Shown in pieces: positions 61,587 through 64,000 of a stretch of 64,000 nucleotides of DNA. Below the pieces are notes generated by a model that worked only from the letters and a program-made list of their open reading frames with translations, was not told the DNA's origin and ran no database searches. The translations under genes were made by a program, and so were the position numbers. The stretch is from Staphylococcus nepalensis (GTDB taxonomy: Bacteria; Bacillota; Bacilli; Staphylococcales; Staphylococcaceae), in the NCBI RefSeq assembly GCF_014635045.1, contig NZ_BMCF01000002.1, positions 467,912-531,911 of the forward strand. Reading direction: 5' to 3'. How positions within the stretch are numbered: the first letter of the stretch is position 1; each line of letters opens with the position of its first letter.

Positions 61587-63032
61587 ATGGCACAAAACAA
61601 TATGAACCGTGGTCTTAATTCTCGGCACATTTCGATGATTGCAATTGGTGGTGCAATTGGTACAGGCCTATTTGTTGCTACTGGTAGCGTGATTTCGCAA
61701 GCAGGACCTGGTGGCGCAATACTTGCCTATTTAATCATTGGTGTGATGTTATATTTCTTAATGGCTTCGATTGGTGAACTAGCTACATTTTATCCTGTTT
61801 CAGGTTCTTTCAGTTCCTATTCAACACGTTTTGTAGATAGCTCCCTCGGTTTCACTATGGGGTGGCTATATTGGGCAATTTGGCTGTTAGTTACAAGTGT
61901 CGATGTTATTATTTCTTCTAGTGTAATTTATTATTGGGATTTCTTCCAATTTTTTAGTCCTGTCACTTGGAGCATCATCTTCCTTGTCATTCTTTTCTTA
62001 CTTAATATATTCTCAGTAAAGGCCTTTGGTGAAACAGAGTTTTGGTTATCACTCATTAAAGTTGCAACCATTATTATTTTCATCGTTATTGGCGTATTAA
62101 CAATTATAGGCATTTTAGGCGGTCAGACATATGGCTTGAGTAATTATGTAACAGGAGAAGCACCTTTTGTTGGTGGCATCTCTGGTTTCTTAGGGGTTTT
62201 ACTTGTAGCTGGATTCTCAGTTGGAGGCACAGAAGTCGTTGCTGTAACAGCTGGCGAATCTTCAAACCCAAGTCAGTCTATGCCCAAAGCAATTAGACAA
62301 GTCTTTTGGAGAATTTTATTATTCTATGTTTTATCAATTGCGGTCATTTCAGCGATAATTCCTTATACTGATCCATTATTATTGAATGAAAGTGAATCTG
62401 TATCACAAAGCCCATTTACAATAGTGTTTGATCGTGTAGGTATCGCATTTGCAGCATCAGTAATTAACGCAGTAATTTTAACTTCATTATTATCTGCTGC
62501 AAACTCTGGAATTTATACAACAAGTAGAATGTTATTCTCAATGGCAGAAGATAAACAAGCACCTAAATTTTTAAGTAAACTTAATAAGACTACAAAATTA
62601 CCTATAGTATCAATATTTGTGACGTTTATCATTGTCTTGTTTGTAATTATCTTAGCTCAATTTAAATCAGACATTGTATTTTCATTGCTAAATATCATTG
62701 GGTCTTTAGTCATTGTTGTTTGGGCATCTAGTATAATAGCCCAAATCAGACTGCGTTCTGCAATTAAAAAACAAAATAAAAATCCTGATGATGTATTACC
62801 TTATAAGGCACCGTTCTATCCTTTCGGACCAATTATAGTAATCATTGCTTTGTTATTCCTATTTGTAGGAAATTCACTTGGTGCAATTTTGGCTGGTGAT
62901 ATCGGCGCGTTAATCCGAAACTTATTACCAATGGTTATATTAGCTTTAATTTACTTTATCCATAAGTACATTAGAAAAACTAAAATTGTTAAACTCGAAG
63001 AAATTGATTTAAAAAACCACGATTATAATTAG
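61587..63032 (+). CDS. APC-family amino acid permease (AAT/LysP-like)
   Basis: A 481-residue carrier with 12 membrane helices. The N-terminus RGLNSRHISMIAIGGAIGTGLFVATG is the AAT-subfamily signature, followed by GELATFYPVSGSFSSYSTRFVD and AGFSVGGTEVVAVTAGES. Members carry lysine, aromatic or other amino acids; the specificity here cannot be fixed, though the LysP-like pattern suggests a basic or neutral substrate. TAGGAG lies before ATG. Divergent from katA. Confidence 0.9.
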   Translation: MAQNNMNRGLNSRHISMIAIGGAIGTGLFVATGSVISQAGPGGAILAYLIIGVMLYFLMASIGELATFYPVSGSFSSYSTRFVDSSLGFTMGWLYWAIWLLVTSVDVIISSSVIYYWDFFQFFSPVTWSIIFLVILFLLNIFSVKAFGETEFWLSLIKVATIIIFIVIGVLTIIGILGGQTYGLSNYVTGEAPFVGGISGFLGVLLVAGFSVGGTEVVAVTAGESSNPSQSMPKAIRQVFWRILLFYVLSIAVISAIIPYTDPLLLNESESVSQSPFTIVFDRVGIAFAASVINAVILTSLLSAANSGIYTTSRMLFSMAEDKQAPKFLSKLNKTTKLPIVSIFVTFIIVLFVIILAQFKSDIVFSLLNIIGSLVIVVWASSIIAQIRLRSAIKKQNKNPDDVLPYKAPFYPFGPIIVIIALLFLFVGNSLGAILAGDIGALIRNLLPMVILALIYFIHKYIRKTKIVKLEEIDLKNHDYN

Positions 63033-63062
63033 ATACTTAACCACTAATACAAGTATCATACT

Positions 63063-63107
63063 ATTCACCCCAAAAGTTAGACTAGAAATCTAATTTTTGG
63101 GGTGAAT
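63063..63107 (+). terminator. Terminator of the permease
   Basis: attcaccccaaaagttaga pairs with tctaatttttggggtgaat, followed by a T-run. Confidence 0.85.
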
Positions 63108-63262
63108 TTTTTGCTAATAACATAGTAATTGTATTCCCTACTTTTATATAAATTAACCTTGGTTACAAAAGAAATTGCTTTTTCAGAAGTTGGTGTTATT
63201 TTCAGTATATAGAAAGTATAGTATAATAAGATTAATAATTTAATTACTTAGAGGTGGAAATT

Positions 63263-63577
63263 ATGATTGGACAAACAAATCTATTTGACGATATTTTAGA
63301 AACTGATGAGCGTTTTGTTATTGTTGTACAATCACTTGAAGAAAGACATGACCAACTAATCAAAAGAACATTACGAGAATACCCAAGTTTAGACCGCTCA
63401 CAAATGGAAAGTCTTTTTAGCCATCTTAAAGAATTGTTTTCAGAAGAAGCATTTGAGGATAACCAATCTGCATTCTCGATTACGGTTTACACTAATTTAG
63501 ACTACGCTGCAGACAATGTTTATGCACACGTAAAAAGACATCGCGGCAAAAATGAATGGACCCATACCGCTAAATAG
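63263..63577 (+). CDS. Small acidic protein, function unknown
   Basis: A 104-residue soluble protein (MIGQTNLFDDILETDERFV, ESLFSHLKELFSEEAFEDNQ, AADNVYAHVKRHRGKNEWTH). ATG 63263 is taken as start because AGAGGTGG lies 6 bases before it. It is mixed alpha/beta by eye, without cysteine or membrane segments. Single gene with terminator. No family recognised. Confidence 0.65.
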   Translation: MIGQTNLFDDILETDERFVIVVQSLEERHDQLIKRTLREYPSLDRSQMESLFSHLKELFSEEAFEDNQSAFSITVYTNLDYAADNVYAHVKRHRGKNEWTHTAK

Positions 63578-63619
63578 TCAAATCATCGTATGTATGACAT
63601 CAAAATATGCAAAAACACA

Positions 63620-63671
63620 AAAACGAGGTAACGGAATCACATTTTCCATGTAGATTTCGCTACCTCGTTTT
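63620..63671 (+). terminator. Terminator, dispersed-repeat type
   Basis: aaaacgaggta/tacctcgtttt with interior GGAATCACATTTT, then a T-run. Confidence 0.85.
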
Positions 63672-63795
63672 TTATTACTAGCAAAGAAATGAATATAAAT
63701 ACTACCAAATTAATGATGTTTATTGCAATATAATTCAATATTAAATGGCAATCATGCCACTTTTAGTTCCCCGTTTAATTAATGAGATTGGCCTT

Positions 63796-64000
63796 TTATA
63801 TTGCCATTAAAACATTATAGTTTGCGTGCTTATTTAATCGCGCAAGAAATGCATTTAAATAATCATTATTTGGAAAACGGCACTCTAAAAGATAACATGG
63901 GTCGCCTATTACTTTATAGTTATTCATAACAAAAATGCTCTCTTCCTGAATAAAATCAAGATATGAATTATGAGAAATTTTATGAGTATAAATATTAATA
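63796..64000 (-). CDS. Lrp/AsnC-type transcriptional regulator, C-terminal part (partial)
   Basis: A minus-strand frame open to the right edge, 67 codons before the stop: EESIFVMNNYKVIGDPCYLL, ECRFPNNDYLNAFLARLNKH, then NYNVLMAI. The pattern (strand, G-D-x-CYLL, F-x3-L-x2-FL-x2-L, NY-x-V-x3-I) is the ligand-binding RAM domain of Lrp/AsnC regulators. The DNA-binding half is outside the window. Confidence 0.65.
   Translation of the reverse strand, partial: INIYTHKISHNSYLDFIQEESIFVMNNYKVIGDPCYLLECRFPNNDYLNAFLARLNKHANYNVLMAI

Overview
The window is chromosomal DNA from a low-GC Gram-positive coccus and is clearly Staphylococcus. Markers are femA/femB, mprF, msrR/msrA, sosA beside lexA, parE/parC preceded by a LexA box, the 901-residue aconitase, and staphylococcal dispersed terminator hairpins. 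It is unlikely to be S. aureus. A ribose ABC transporter operon with its LacI-type regulator sits between msrA and mprF, a TetR/MFS pair sits between trp and tyrA, and many proteins differ from the S. aureus versions I remember. A coagulase-negative species, possibly of the saprophyticus/xylosus/cohnii kind, fits best, but the species cannot be fixed by reading alone. I see no prophage, insertion sequence, CRISPR array, rRNA or tRNA. Nearly all of the window is conserved core genome.

Layout. 1-3.7 kb: the end of a zinc alcohol dehydrogenase, a gene-poor 1.2-kb stretch with a decayed reading frame and a perfect 21-bp inverted repeat, a Cfa-type methyltransferase and an HdeD-like membrane protein. 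4-14.5 kb (minus): femB, femA, a DJ-1/Hsp31-like protein and trpEGDCFBA, which is read through two tandem tryptophan T-box riboswitches. 14.8-21.7 kb: a TetR/MFS pair, tyrA, a Y-family polymerase (umuC) with two LexA boxes, a tautomerase, msrR and msrA. 21.8-26.6 kb: rbsR-rbsDACB. 26.7-33.6 kb: a small anchored protein, mprF, an AI-2E family transporter and alsT. 33.8-43.5 kb: parC, parE, plsY, a HesB-like protein, a thioesterase and acnA. From memory this neighbourhood resembles B. subtilis alsT-parC-parE-plsY-yneR-yneP-citB. 43.8-55.7 kb: opuD2, mscL, sbcC, sbcD, ccdC, yneF, tkt, a DUF896 protein, sosA and lexA. 55.8-64 kb: a CAP-domain protein, guaC, rpsN (zinc-free S14), rpmG, katA, an amino-acid permease and, at the edge, the C-terminus of an Lrp/AsnC-type regulator.

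How the genes fit together. The strongest theme is the SOS response. LexA-type palindromes lie upstream of umuC (two), parE, sbcD and the sosA-lexA intergenic region (three), and several sit exactly inside or beside a readable sigma-A promoter. Metal and peroxide control is also visible: a Fur-like box upstream of acnA, a Zur-like box upstream of the zinc-free rpsN, and a PerR-like box just downstream of the katA promoter. Envelope functions (femAB, mprF, msrR, plsY, the Cfa-like enzyme) and osmotic functions (opuD2, mscL) fill much of the rest. I did not find a wholly new multi-gene system. The observations most worth checking are the tandem trp T-boxes, two genes whose best start codons are AUA and AUU, an unexplained structured leader before alsT, and a dispersed terminator family with a conserved interior motif.
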